DNA from: Hyposmocoma kahamanoa
Taxonomy: Eukaryota; Arthropoda; Insecta; Lepidoptera; Cosmopterigidae
Reading direction: 5' to 3'
Assembly (NCBI RefSeq): GCF_003589595.1
Contig: NW_020653851.1
Coordinates: 21,464,541 to 21,528,540 of the forward strand
Length of the DNA stretch: 64,000 bases
The notes beneath the pieces were generated by a model, which saw only the letters and a list, made by a program, of their open reading frames with translations, did not search any database and was not told the DNA's origin. A program made the translations under genes and the position numbers. Of the stretch, positions 60,401-64,000 are shown one piece after another. Numbering within the stretch: position 1 is the first letter of the stretch; the number at the start of each line of letters is the position of its first letter.

Positions 60401-60550
60401 CCATCGGCGTCAACATCACAAGACGTCGAGCATATCTACCCTCCGACGCCCCCTCAGTCAGACCAAAAAAGTCCCAAAACACCAACAACAAAAACACCCT
60501 CAACACGACATCAAACGGTACCTGAAGAATTACATACGGAGATTGAATGA
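33438..60550 (+). CDS. CycE: G1/S-specific cyclin E, 9 coding exons
   Basis: The exons join in frame from ATG 33438 to TGA 60550 and encode 504 aa. The N-terminal ~120 residues are acidic and Ser/Pro-rich with basic nuclear-signal-like clusters (LKRKR near residue 20, TPKRK near 130). The cyclin box starts in exon 4 with LQPRMRAILLDWLNE and continues VCEVYKLHRETFHLTVDYVD, then GITCLFVAAKVEEVYPPKI and FAYVTDGACTTEEILLEEL, all classic cyclin E. The C-terminal exon has PPTPPQS (T471, S475), equivalent to the phosphodegron read by the Fbw7/Archipelago ubiquitin ligase. Known: cyclin E with CDK2 drives S-phase entry, and the gene is an E2F target. Exon 1 carries only 14 coding bases, so alternative starts (for example 33680) are possible. 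Intron 4 is 15.3 kb and full of transposons. Confidence 0.95.
33531..33594 (+). CDS. CycE: Cyclin E exon 2
   Basis: Residues 5-26, GSSDDSSEKRSTLKRKRSST then DD. It contains a basic nuclear-localisation-like cluster. The donor GTGGGT is inferred from phase; the next intron is only 73 bp and the unspliced frame hits a stop at 33673. Confidence 0.7.
33668..33954 (+). CDS. CycE: Cyclin E exon 3
   Basis: Residues 27-121, starting EVENMPPSKMSLKLEEELND. It is acidic and serine-rich with SPP/SPL sites (DSLLSPPSLPELPN, CVLSPLENV). The donor is GTAAGT. 33955-35108 is an intron without a recognisable element. Confidence 0.85.
35109..35310 (+). CDS. CycE: Cyclin E exon 4
   Basis: Residues 122-189. PSTPKRKCPLPGLSWADPAD is followed by FDNHPSLQPRMRAILLDWLN. 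It opens the cyclin box with the MRAIL hydrophobic-patch motif. The donor is GTATGT; the frame past it is intron. Confidence 0.95.
35327..35480. repeat. Repeat with inverted GCGAAGCTAA words, next to exon 4
   Basis: Words such as ACCGCGAACTAAGCTAACCG and their inverses also occur around 6537-6600, 6770-6830 and 7241-7295. The repeat begins 16 bp past the exon 4 donor. The rest up to 36200 is plain AT-rich intron. Confidence 0.5.
36208..36310 (+). repeat. Family B repeat, copy 7
   Basis: Near-perfect family copy starting AACCGTGACCATGGGACCTG. It is the copy used here to map the hammerhead-like core. Confidence 0.85.
36407..36539. repeat. Exact tandem duplication, 71-bp period
   Basis: ATTCAAATTTTTATTGTATT and the following 42 bases (36407-36468) recur without change at 36478-36539. 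Confidence 0.85.
37370..38070 (-). pseudogene. LINE 3' fragment with internal insertion
   Basis: On the minus strand, CAMELHALIPP is followed by a YVVD-like block (about 38020-38070). 37370-37560 reads AIEWNSLPEDLFP and the 3' UTR, matching the LINE at 44825-47525 (AMEWNSLPADLFP). Between them lie about 430 bp absent from the reference LINE, so something inserted into an old copy. Open frames here are remnants. Confidence 0.65.
38210..38510. repeat. Family A fragment and family H MITE fragment
   Basis: 38215-38298 (GTCTCAGGATGACGG, AAAGCTCTGAATGGCACTGG) is a plus-oriented family A piece. 38427-38510 (AATTGCTGTCAAATGAA, GAAGCTTCATACTTGACA) is a family H MITE. Confidence 0.6.
39255..39500 (+). 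repeat. Family A repeat, near full length
   Basis: Plus orientation, from AGAGTTCGTCCAGGGCAGTA through GCCGCCAAGCAGGAATG and GACGGGCGCAGTGGCATTG to CACTTAGTATCATAAAAAAT. Confidence 0.75.
39930..40080 (+). repeat. Repeat with hammerhead-ribozyme-like core (Penelope-like?)
   Basis: CTGAAGA (39982-39988), a 5-bp stem GCCTC/GAGGC with loop GTAGA, then GAAAC and ACGTC (40005-40014). This is the hammerhead core order. Upstream AGGAGTTGATT/AATCAACAACTCCT and downstream TTGTGTTTGAA/TTCAACACAA form further hairpins. Short hammerheads of this kind are known from Penelope-like retroelements. No protein frame of such an element is here. Confidence 0.5.
40461..40592 (+). repeat. Family B repeat, copy 8
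   Basis: Diverged copy: GTGACCATACTGGTAAAAGG, CCCGAAACGTTGGTTTG, and the tail GCGAAAACCTAAGAAC. 40600-41980 after it shows no feature I can support. Confidence 0.75.
41985..42480 (-). pseudogene. Non-LTR retrotransposon C-terminal fragments around the gap
   Basis: 42300-42440 on the minus strand reads GKGKPRRTYLDQIGDVLKKT, a typical end of an RTE/CR1-like reverse transcriptase (basic GKxRRxYLDQI). 42045-42150 reads a broken WDDD motif. Stops break both. The assembly gap lies between the two pieces. Confidence 0.55.
42255..42264. other. Assembly gap (10 N)
   Basis: Ten undetermined bases, probably a placeholder of unknown true length, within repeat-derived sequence of cyclin E intron 4. Confidence 0.99.
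42480..43910. other. Intron 4 stretch with old coding-like debris
   Basis: 42480-43560 is AT-rich with nothing recognised. 43560-43900 is GC-richer and looks like a decayed reverse-transcriptase-type fragment, but no frame or motif supports a name. Confidence 0.3.
43917..44840. mobile_element. Family S element copy 2, host of the LINE insertion
   Basis: The left end is ACAGGGTTATTTATAAAATA then CTAACACCTCACAGGAC. The right part (44710-44840) matches 5625-5715 (TTAGTAAATTTATAATGT, TAATATAAAGTCTTGTGAGG) and is cut within the terminal repeat, where LINE sequence begins. It contains a family H MITE piece (44405-44500). Confidence 0.6.
44759..47482 (+). CDS. LINE ORF2: endonuclease (truncated) and reverse transcriptase
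   Basis: A single open frame of 907 codons. The first ~20 residues come from the flanking element, and LINE sequence starts near residue 23 (VLWLLVDTGVTQIVYCCVYR). The C-terminal part of an AP-type endonuclease follows (VILGDFNAHHQEW, NCLDLLLTTDP, TSDHCLV). Then comes a full reverse transcriptase (LANVQPVPKKGSRADPVNYR, YGFRRGRSTGDLL, SLDISKAFDRVWH, GVPQGSVLSATLFLLHINDM, FAYADD) and the typical C-terminal AMEWNSLPADLFP tail. This layout fits the jockey/CR1 group. The missing ORF1 and N-terminal endonuclease show 5' truncation, normal for LINE copies. The uninterrupted frame suggests a recent insertion, but the copy cannot be autonomous. It is sense to cyclin E. Confidence 0.93.
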   Translation: MSSKIMEQKLFFMMLFFLYSNIKSCEVLWLLVDTGVTQIVYCCVYRSHSGDQETTKLFQYLSETSDEIQHRYPAAQLVILGDFNAHHQEWLFPYQKTDHAGRETRKLALTLSLSQLVSGATRIPDVESHTANCLDLLLTTDPDRYSVVVEAPLGTSDHCLVKTVSVYSPPDQGPSGMRRVWRYKLADWDEMRHFFASYPWQACFTSGDSSSCADAVVEVLRLGMEYYIPYSDVPNGPQARPWFNANCSCAEARKQSAYQAWADARLRKTPSTQNMKKAFNKAAKKCKSMLRRAKFDHVRRIGAKLASYPAGSKSFWSLAKAVESNFCRPSLPPLLRPDGSLAHTAEEKANLFASLFAENSRLDAAGTLPPTLPQAGCTMAPVRIRQKEVLRTLRNLDVNKASGPDGIPAIVLRNCAPELSPVLTRLYRLSLETGVVPRSWKLANVQPVPKKGSRADPVNYRPISVTSILCKTMERVLNNRLLSYLEDNDLLSDRQYGFRRGRSTGDLLVYACHIWSEAIEKQGEALAVSLDISKAFDRVWHASLLSKLPSYGLPTDLCNWISDFLSERSIRVVLEGYSSEHMAIDAGVPQGSVLSATLFLLHINDMLIPGTFAYADDSTVVDRYLTNARVSGEEIQSCRESMVSRLDLTLQAVSDWGNANLVKFNATKTQACLFSTKRSPFELTPTFRDISIPIADCLQLLGMDLSSNLNFGRYIESTAKNAARKLGILSRVRRYFTPGQLLQLYQAQVRSCMEYCCHLWDGSATYQLATLDSIDNRAKRLIGDSELVEAKLQSLEHRRKVACLSVFYRIYHGECAMELHDLIPPSPFHHRGTRRRLGFHPYVVDIPKIRTKRYASTFIWRTAMEWNSLPADLFPERYNLDLFKARVNRHYLGVHAPSSTSSSLSIR
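44825..47525 (+). mobile_element. 5'-truncated non-LTR retrotransposon (jockey/CR1 type)
   Basis: The element begins about 44825-44845, where the family S match stops, and ends after a short 3' UTR (GGTCAAATGCGCACCTAAAT) at an A-rich tail near 47525. The same 3' UTR occurs in the fragments at 37370 and 62990. Confidence 0.8.
47608..47742 (-). repeat. Family A repeat, partial
   Basis: Words GTCTGGTGGTAAGCGACACG, CCATAACAGTTGCAGTGCCA and CTGCCACTGGGC. It lies between the LINE and the Tc1 element. Confidence 0.65.
47845..49389 (-). mobile_element. Tc1-type transposon, apparently complete
   Basis: Perfect 29-bp inverted ends (47845-47873 and 49361-49389, starting CACACATCAAAAGTGTCTAG), flanked by TA on both sides (47843-47844, 49390-49391). 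Total 1545 bp with an intact transposase on the minus strand. Perfect ends, TA target and an open frame point to a recent insertion. Confidence 0.93.
48113..49138 (-). CDS. Tc1-family transposase (DD34E)
   Basis: A 341-aa open frame, normal for Tc1. The N-terminal helix-turn-helix region contains AGSRQRAVAFTLNTTQSVIS and RLWTRYRMTGSV, and a basic GGRSR patch takes the place of the usual GRPR hook. The catalytic triad is visible as D in CFSDESRFGM, D in LMHDNARPHTARV, and E in SPDLNPIEHAWD. Thirty-four residues separate the second D from E. No stop or frameshift interrupts the gene. Its role is cut-and-paste transposition by binding the terminal repeats. It could also serve the non-autonomous elements nearby if they share ends, but none in this window does. 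Confidence 0.95.
   Translation of the reverse strand: MERRHHLIREVMMRAVGMLEAGSRQRAVAFTLNTTQSVISRLWTRYRMTGSVAERHGGRSRITTRRQDRYIQNTTRRNRTMTAMMLVTRLHSSSGLLISDQTIRNRLREVGLRSRRPLRVPPIAPCNRRTRLRWAREHRNWEEEDWRYVCFSDESRFGMRPDTRRTRVWRTSGRHERLKYCQEVHPYGGGTIMIWPGIWIGGRTDLIWIKGNLNAQIYAERIVSDVIIPLRGQLGDSFQLMHDNARPHTARVVTRILAEARINVLPWPAQSPDLNPIEHAWDMLQRSAVPSMHTVHTLQQYFDLLQNTWAAISQSDFDELILSMPNRCNCVIRVNGGNTDY
49715..49800 (-). repeat. Family A repeat, decayed
   Basis: AGATTAAGTGACGAGACGAA, CACGCCTACAATATAACAGT. 49800-50490 beyond it is AT-rich intron; 50493-50517 (GGTTGTAGTATTTTAATAAC) resembles a family S terminus. Confidence 0.5.
50575..50686 (+). CDS. CycE: Cyclin E exon 5
   Basis: Residues 190-226, VCEVYKLHRETFHLTVDYVD then RYLSNTVDIQKGRLQLI. 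It joins exon 4 across 15.3 kb with perfect family continuity. Acceptor TTGTGCAG. Confidence 0.95.
51128..51285 (-). repeat. tRNA-derived SINE, family D copy 2 (head missing)
   Basis: Contains CCTGTGTCGCGGGTGCCAT, TTACACCCAAACTCACGAGA and GGCCATACAAATATTTCTCC; the tRNA-like head is absent. Confidence 0.75.
51523..51772. mobile_element. Foldback MITE, family I copy 2
   Basis: Ends GGTGTTTTGTAGAAAGGGCG and TCATTTCTACAAAACATCGA. The same TTTTAAAAC core as 5911-6177. Confidence 0.7.
52240..52370 (+). repeat. tRNA-derived SINE, family E copy 2
   Basis: A box CAGTAGCCCAACG, B box GGTTCGATTCCCGG, then ACCAATTTGGGAAATGAAC. It is the clearest head of the family. Confidence 0.8.
52500..52752 (-). repeat. 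tRNA-derived SINE, family G copy 3
   Basis: The minus strand starts GTGGTAGCCGTGG with B-box-like GGTTTCGAATCCGGG, and the body ends CGTGACCAGCAGGGAGACG. Confidence 0.7.
52807..53095 (+). mobile_element. Family C MITE, full copy
   Basis: From TAACCGACTTGAAAAAAGGA to TCGAGGTCGGTTTTTTTAGT. Inner ATGTTACGCGATAACTC as in the cluster at 16395. Confidence 0.75.
53476..53675. repeat. Family A (minus) and family D SINE (plus) fragments
   Basis: 53476-53575 carries the (T)n ATAATACCAAGTGCCGGGAC end of family A. 53610-53675 carries GTAATTTGTGGTTGTCTATG of the family D SINE. Confidence 0.65.
53785..54170. mobile_element. Composite of MITE-like ends rich in ACGACAG motifs
   Basis: The left end AGGGCGCGTTCATTATGTCG is inverted at the right (CATAATGGGAATGCGCTCT) and again in the middle (CATACTGGGAACACGCCCTC, about 53986-54005). 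CGATAAATAAAACGTT precedes both the middle and right ends, so this reads as two related elements fused or nested. About ten ACGACAG/CTGTCGT-type words lie inside. Confidence 0.6.
54407..54637 (+). CDS. CycE: Cyclin E exon 6
   Basis: Residues 227-303, GITCLFVAAKVEEVYPPKIG to SWLNMYMQLASEGRSAKRRL. It completes the first cyclin fold. The donor is GTATGT, and a pogo-like element starts 14 bp past it. Confidence 0.95.
54652..55123. mobile_element. Non-autonomous pogo/Tigger-like element
   Basis: A 472-bp element with perfect 22-bp inverted ends beginning CAGTAATACCCCGCTTTACG, flanked by TA on each side (54650-54651, 55124-55125). CAGT-type ends with TA targets fit the pogo group. There is no transposase. 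It begins 14 bp after the cyclin E exon 6 donor. Confidence 0.8.
55466..55710 (+). mobile_element. Family C MITE, copy 5
   Basis: From TTAACTGACTTGAAAAACGG to TTTGAAGTCGGTTCC. Inner CCACCTCTAAGGGTGG. A fragment of foldback family I lies at 55358-55415. 55715-56460 is plain intron. Confidence 0.7.
56478..56700 (+). repeat. tRNA-derived SINE, family D, full copy
   Basis: Head CTCCGTGGCCGAACGGTTAC (A box) and AGGTTCGATTCCCGGG (B box), body GTAATTTGTGGTTGTCTATG, CGACACAGGGTTTCC, and an (ATTT)n tail. The best copy of the family in the window. Confidence 0.9.
56995..57070 (+). repeat. Family B repeat, copy 9 (5'-truncated)
   Basis: Starts at AAACGTTGGTTTGTTTGAAA and ends TTTCATTTCCTAAG. 57070-57440 holds only AT-rich DNA. 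Confidence 0.7.
57453..57653 (+). CDS. CycE: Cyclin E exon 7
   Basis: Residues 304-370, with YTFVFPQYSSLEFVQCGQLI and LAVLHVDVNQYSYSSVAAAA. This is the second cyclin fold (human [20 protein letters not shown]). Donor GTAAGT. Confidence 0.93.
57735..58075 (+). repeat. Family B repeat, copy 10, split by a MITE
   Basis: The first half (to 57854, AAAGGTCCGAAACGGTAG, ACACCATTTA) and second half (58019-58075, TTTCCTATGTATGGTAATCC) flank the Harbinger-like MITE. A short inverted family B piece (57745-57775, ACATTTCGGGTCCTTACAGA) lies upstream. Confidence 0.65.
57855..58018. mobile_element. Harbinger-like MITE copy 2
   Basis: Ends GGATCGTATTCTAG and CTGGAATACGACCC; left flank TTA, right flank TTT. 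Internal ACGACCCTAATGGCAAGGAC is shared with copy 1 at 30439-30613. Confidence 0.75.
58259..58464 (+). CDS. CycE: Cyclin E exon 8
   Basis: Residues 371-439, GFSWESLEPCYRWLAPFVQV to ESHRIQSHNVTLDMF. It matches the human CVKWMVPFAMVIRE and DAHNIQTHRDSLDLL blocks. The exon is markedly GC-rich. Donor GTACGT. Confidence 0.93.
58780..58975 (+). repeat. tRNA-derived SINE, family E copy 3
   Basis: B box AGGTTCGATTCCCGGTAGG, then ACCAATTTGGGG and CTTAGTCTGAGACTAGGCAA; tail ATTATTACTAT. Confidence 0.75.
59243..59356 (+). CDS. THAP-domain N-terminal fragment or exon
   Basis: ATG at 59243 opens MVVDCAAYGCLTSFKQDKGR, then GFFHFPKDETKMKK, and stops at 59354-59356 (37 codons). The C-x4-C pair and F-HFPKD motif are the start of a THAP zinc-finger domain (C2CH, DNA binding). 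The His and last Cys are not found downstream in frame. It may be the first exon of a THAP gene or transposon (GTGTGAG at 59351 could be a donor), or a stranded fragment. It lies in cyclin E intron 8, sense strand. THAP domains occur in host regulators and P-element-type transposases, and I cannot tell which this is. Confidence 0.5.
   Translation: MVVDCAAYGCLTSFKQDKGRGFFHFPKDETKMKKTYV
59832..60045 (+). repeat. tRNA-derived SINE, family D copy 5
   Basis: Head CTCCGTGGTCGAACGGTGAC, B box GGGTTCGATTCC, body as in 56478-56700; ends in a short A-rich tail. Confidence 0.85.
60353..60550 (+). CDS. CycE: Cyclin E last coding exon with phosphodegron
   Basis: Residues 440-504 and TGA. After DKVYQHLIEQ the sequence is acidic and Thr/Pro-rich. 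HIYPPTPPQSDQKSPKTP carries the CDK/Fbw7-type degron (TPPQS as in vertebrate cyclin E). No clear AATAAA follows within about 500 bp. Confidence 0.93.
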   Translation, partial: DKVYQHLIEQTNPEEEPSASTSQDVEHIYPPTPPQSDQKSPKTPTTKTPSTRHQTVPEELHTEIE

Positions 60551-61150
60551 TCGACGGTGTTAACCTCCCACATGTTGAGGTGTGTATTTTTTGTTATCGT
60601 TGTATGGACAGCAATCGACTTAATGTAAATATTAATAGGAGAGCGCAGAAGTGTTTATCCAGTATCTTGATCAATTTGTATGAACGTGATGTTAATGGAA
60701 CTCTTCCTTTATAATTCGCTCCATACGGATGCGTCAATAAGCGTTAAGCTGATGTAGGCGAATCGCATATGTGTTGCCATTTCGACCATTCGGACCAACT
60801 GCAATTGAATGCTGATAAACTTGAATACAATTGAATGTTATTACATGTCAACCAACATGATCATAGTTTTGCGAAAATGGCGCCTAAAGTTTTTTTTTAT
60901 TTTTTATAGTTCTAAAATTTATATAAAATGAAATCGTTTGCTCTTTAATTAATTATTGTGATTTATTACTATAATTCCCCAACAACAACAACCACAAAAG
61001 CAAAAGTTTTCAGTTTATAAGTAAATTTTAGAACAAACTATCAAAAACATCGAAAAATCTTTAGATGCAATTTTCGCAAAACTATGATCTTGTTGGTGCA
61101 TACGTTATCGCATATCAGGATCCAATTTTGACGAAAATAGTTTAATGACC
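60551..61150. other. Cyclin E 3' flank
   Basis: Presumed 3' UTR and downstream DNA, AT-rich, with no canonical AATAAA seen close to the stop. Confidence 0.35.
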
Positions 61151-62010
61151 TTGATGATCCAACGGTAACTCTGTACGAGCGTAACAGCGCTGTTCGTATG
61201 AGTGCGTGCCCGCCGCGTGCCGTGTACGGACGCACACATTCGCATAATCTCGCAATGCGCTCGCGTTGCATAACGCTGGTCGTCTCGGGCGCCTTTCATT
61301 ATTATACGAATGTGTGCGGCCGTTCAATCACGGAGGCAGTCAGTTTGTAGACGAAATTGAGTTTGAATAATCGTCGGTGATTGGAATTGAGAAAGTCAAT
61401 TTAGCTAAACTAAAGAATAATGTGGACATTCCCTTCTACAAATCGTGGGGATTCTAGGAACTGATTATATTTCAACATGCTTATTATTTATTGAAATTTG
61501 AATACATTGGCGACAAATTACTAATATCCTATTCACTTTTTGCTACAAATTATTGTCTCAAAAAATAATATTGTAGTTAACTTTATATAGATATTTACGT
61601 ATTTAAATGCTTCAGTTCAGCCATTTAAAAAGTAAACATGAGATAACCTATATTCTGGAAAATGTTTAGAATATAAACAGTCAAAAAAGGAATTTGATAT
61701 GCAATGATGACGAAAAATCCACTAAGAAAACATTCATACTTTAGGTAAATCCCTCAATTCCGATTACTGATCATAATAAATACAATCTATTATATGATGT
61801 CATTTTTTTGAACACCGAGCGAACGCTTCGATTGTAACCAAAGTGAACGGCGAGTGTGACAACCATCTCCACCATCAACTTTGCAACGCAAGTGCCCTGT
61901 GAGATTATGCTAATGTGTGCGCCCGTACACGACGCGAGGCGGGCGCGCATACATGCAACCCGCGCTAAACTACGTTCGTATAGAGTTATCATACTTGTCT
62001 TATTACACTA
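61150..62010. mobile_element. Foldback element V with nested family K element
   Basis: The arm 61152-61340 (GTACGAGCGTAAC, GTACGGACGCACACATTCGC, ATAATCTCGCAATG) is inverted at 61815-62005 (CATTAGCATAATCTC as its complement, GTACACGACGCG, CGTATAGAGTTA). Between the arms lies family K copy 2. The open frames in the arms are CG-rich by-products. Confidence 0.6.
61363..61783. mobile_element. TIR element, family K copy 2
   Basis: Ends TCGGTGATTGGAATTGAG and CTCAATTCCGATTACTGATC. Interior as in 8224-9158 but about 420 bp, lacking the extra segment of copy 1. Confidence 0.7.
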
Positions 62011-62059
62011 TGATATTATGGTCGTTGGTCAAACAATTTAGGAAATTAACCTTCCTGAA

Positions 62060-62165
62060 CTCGCTCTGCGTAGAGCCCCGGAATGGTATTACTCTGATCC
62101 AGGAAATTCCTTAGACTGAGACCAGACAATTGGTGTGATTGTCTAATACACATTATTACTATATA
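62060..62165 (+). repeat. SINE family E, 3' part
   Basis: CTTAGACTGAGACCAGACAA, TTGTCTAATACACATTATTA; no head. Confidence 0.6.
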
Positions 62166-62347
62166 AATAACTTTTTCGGTCAAAATTGTGGCGTTCAATC
62201 GTGCTTACATGTGACGATTTGCGGAAATCACGCAGGCAGAAATTACTTTGTATTGCGATAAAATACTCTCGCAAGTCATTAGGATATGTGAACACAGTAC
62301 TCAAAGCACTCTGGCAGATGCACAAATAATGGAGGAGTGATTTTTCC

Positions 62348-62897
62348 TAAAGTCTGTCTTTTTTGAAGACCGAATAAAATGACATTCGCATGGTTGCCAA
62401 TCTTCATAATAGTCATGTCGCGTAGTTTTGGACAGTTTTATCGATAGATTGTGAAAGAAGGTAAAATTTTGCCAAAAATTTCTGATTTGTGAATGCTACG
62501 ACGTTATTGCCTTCATTATTTTTTTAACAGTTGGCCTACTAGTATCGAAATCAATTTTTTCATATACATTTTAACAAGAACAACCAGATTTGATTAATAT
62601 ATTGAATTAAAATGAAAAACTTTAAAATGTTTCCTCTTTGTATTTTTAATAGATATAATTCTAAACGTAGTGTATTTACATACCTATTTACATAGGCAAA
62701 GTTAATATTATGACCTTATAAAAATTGACAATTCAACTGAACCTGTGCCCAGCTGTTGGACGAATAATGAACCGATGATGATTCAAACGATTGCATAAGC
62801 GTGACCAACAATCTGTCGATAGGATATTTATCGACTGCAATCACTAGTAAATGTCACTTTATTGCATCTTCAAAAAAGACGGACTATAGAGTCTTAT
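62348..62897. mobile_element. Family W element copy 2
   Basis: TAAAGTCTGTCTTTTTTGAA at the left is inverted as TTCAAAAAAGACGGACTATA at the right. Interior words are shared with 15835-16395. Confidence 0.6.
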
Positions 62898-62989
62898 TTC
62901 CAGCTTTTGACACGACACAAGTAGGCAAGGCAAAATAACCCCTAGAGACAACAGCAGATTATAATGCTTTATTTTCTGTAGTGAAAGGA

Positions 62990-63178
62990 TATCAATTTTT
63001 GTTTAATAAAATTATAAATGCGCATTTTGACCTTCATCTCATGGAAAGTGACAATGAGGTCGACGATGGAGCATGTATATATTCACCTCGCGTTGAAAAG
63101 GCCCTAGTTATAACGTTCAGGGAATAAGTCTGCAGGCAGGGAATCGCCATATAAATATGGAAGCGTAACGCTTAAATG
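62990..63178 (-). pseudogene. LINE 3'-end fragment
   Basis: The minus strand contains AAGCGTTACGCTTCCATATT, GATTCCCTGCCTGCAGACTT and the 3' UTR ATGAAGGTCAAAATGCGCAT, matching 47310-47510 of the LINE with a small deletion. Confidence 0.75.
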
Positions 63179-63259
63179 CACAAGACATTTGCTCGTGTGC
63201 ATTTTACTATTTCTCTATCAAAACATAGGGTTTACGTAAGTTTAATAGTAATAGAGCTT

Positions 63260-63475
63260 CTTGTAAAAGAGTCCATCCAGGTAGTACTGCCACCTTGCCT
63301 ATTTCTGCCGCCAAGCAGTAATGTCAGCATCGCCCGCAGTGGCAGTGGCCCTCAGAGCTTTACTATTTAAAGCTCTAAGTGGCACTACAACTTTTATGGA
63401 TAGACGTGTGGCTTACCATCAGGCGCACGACTTGTTCCTCCAGTTACTAAATATCATTAAGAAAAAATACTCCTC
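63260..63475 (+). repeat. Family A repeat, last copy
   Basis: Plus orientation: TTTCTGCCGCCAAGCAGTAA, CCCGCAGTGGCAGTGGCCC, TTACCATCAGGCGCACGACT and an A-rich end. 63480-64000 shows nothing further. Confidence 0.7.
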
Positions 63476-64000
63476 GATTAAATGTATGCGTTGACGTCCT
63501 CGATGCCGCCACAAACCGATTGCTATGATATTTCTTTCAAAATGAAGTACATTAACGAAGTACACTTTGTTTTAAGATTTATTTTAAGTGACTTTGAATA
63601 CTTACATGAATAACTTGTGGTGTATCTTTATTATGATGTAACTATCTGTAGATAGGCTGAGCGTTGTCCAAGACTGTAGCACATTTTGTTACGAAATTGT
63701 GCCCAACGAAATTGTGTAAGGTATAAACTCTCTAGCTAAATTCGATGTAAAATTTTTAATAACAAAACGTTGCTAGGCAAGTAATGATGGCAGGTGAAAA
63801 GAACATTTTTTTTCAATGCTCATTATTTACACTAGCTCTACCCACGGCGTGCTTGCGTAATTGGAATTTAAATAGGTAAGTAGGTGATTCGGTTATGTAG
63901 AAGTAGAACTTACCTAGCCGATTATTATAAAGTTTACAAAATACCTGTTGACACGAATGATTTATGAATCAAGTAAATAAGTTTTTGAATTCTATTAAGG

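Noticed and set aside
61041..62114. Several CG-rich frames on both strands
   Set aside because: They follow the arms of the foldback element, mirror each other, and have no domain.

Overview
The window is nuclear DNA of an insect, almost certainly a moth or butterfly (Lepidoptera). It is AT-rich, its genes are cut into small GT-AG exons with long introns, and the introns are packed with short interspersed repeats, MITEs and non-LTR retrotransposon debris. I could not name a species. A run of 10 N at 42255-42264 shows this is a draft assembly.

Three conserved protein-coding genes explain the coding signal. (1) RTF2, the replication termination factor 2 homologue, is on the + strand at 304-2643 with four coding exons (328 aa). 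(2) A homologue of gamma-secretase-activating protein (GSAP, insect name pigeon) is on the - strand from 31459 down to 7956, with thirteen coding exons (879 aa as read). (3) Cyclin E is on the + strand at 33438-60550, with nine coding exons (504 aa) and a 15.3 kb fourth intron. GSAP and cyclin E are head to head. The roughly 2 kb between their start codons holds two E2F-like sites, which fits cyclin E as an E2F target. I know of no shared pathway joining the three genes, apart from RTF2 and cyclin E both acting in S phase.

The rest is mobile DNA. The best preserved pieces are a Tc1-family transposon with an open 341-aa transposase and perfect 29-bp terminal repeats (47845-49389), and a 5'-truncated LINE with endonuclease, reverse transcriptase and C-terminal region in one open frame (about 44825-47525). 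Both sit in cyclin E intron 4. Around them are non-autonomous elements whose ends can be read directly: a hAT element with a perfect 8-bp target duplication, a pogo-like element 14 bp from a cyclin E splice donor, Harbinger-like MITEs nested in another repeat, several foldback elements, at least four tRNA-derived SINE families, and a retroposon-like repeat with about 14 copies.

I found no multi-gene novel system. The most unusual signals are two overlapping perfect palindromes (29975-30069), a repeat family with a hammerhead-ribozyme-like core (10 copies), a second site with a near-canonical hammerhead core (39982-40014), a THAP-domain fragment inside a cyclin E intron, and a probable frameshift in the last GSAP exon.
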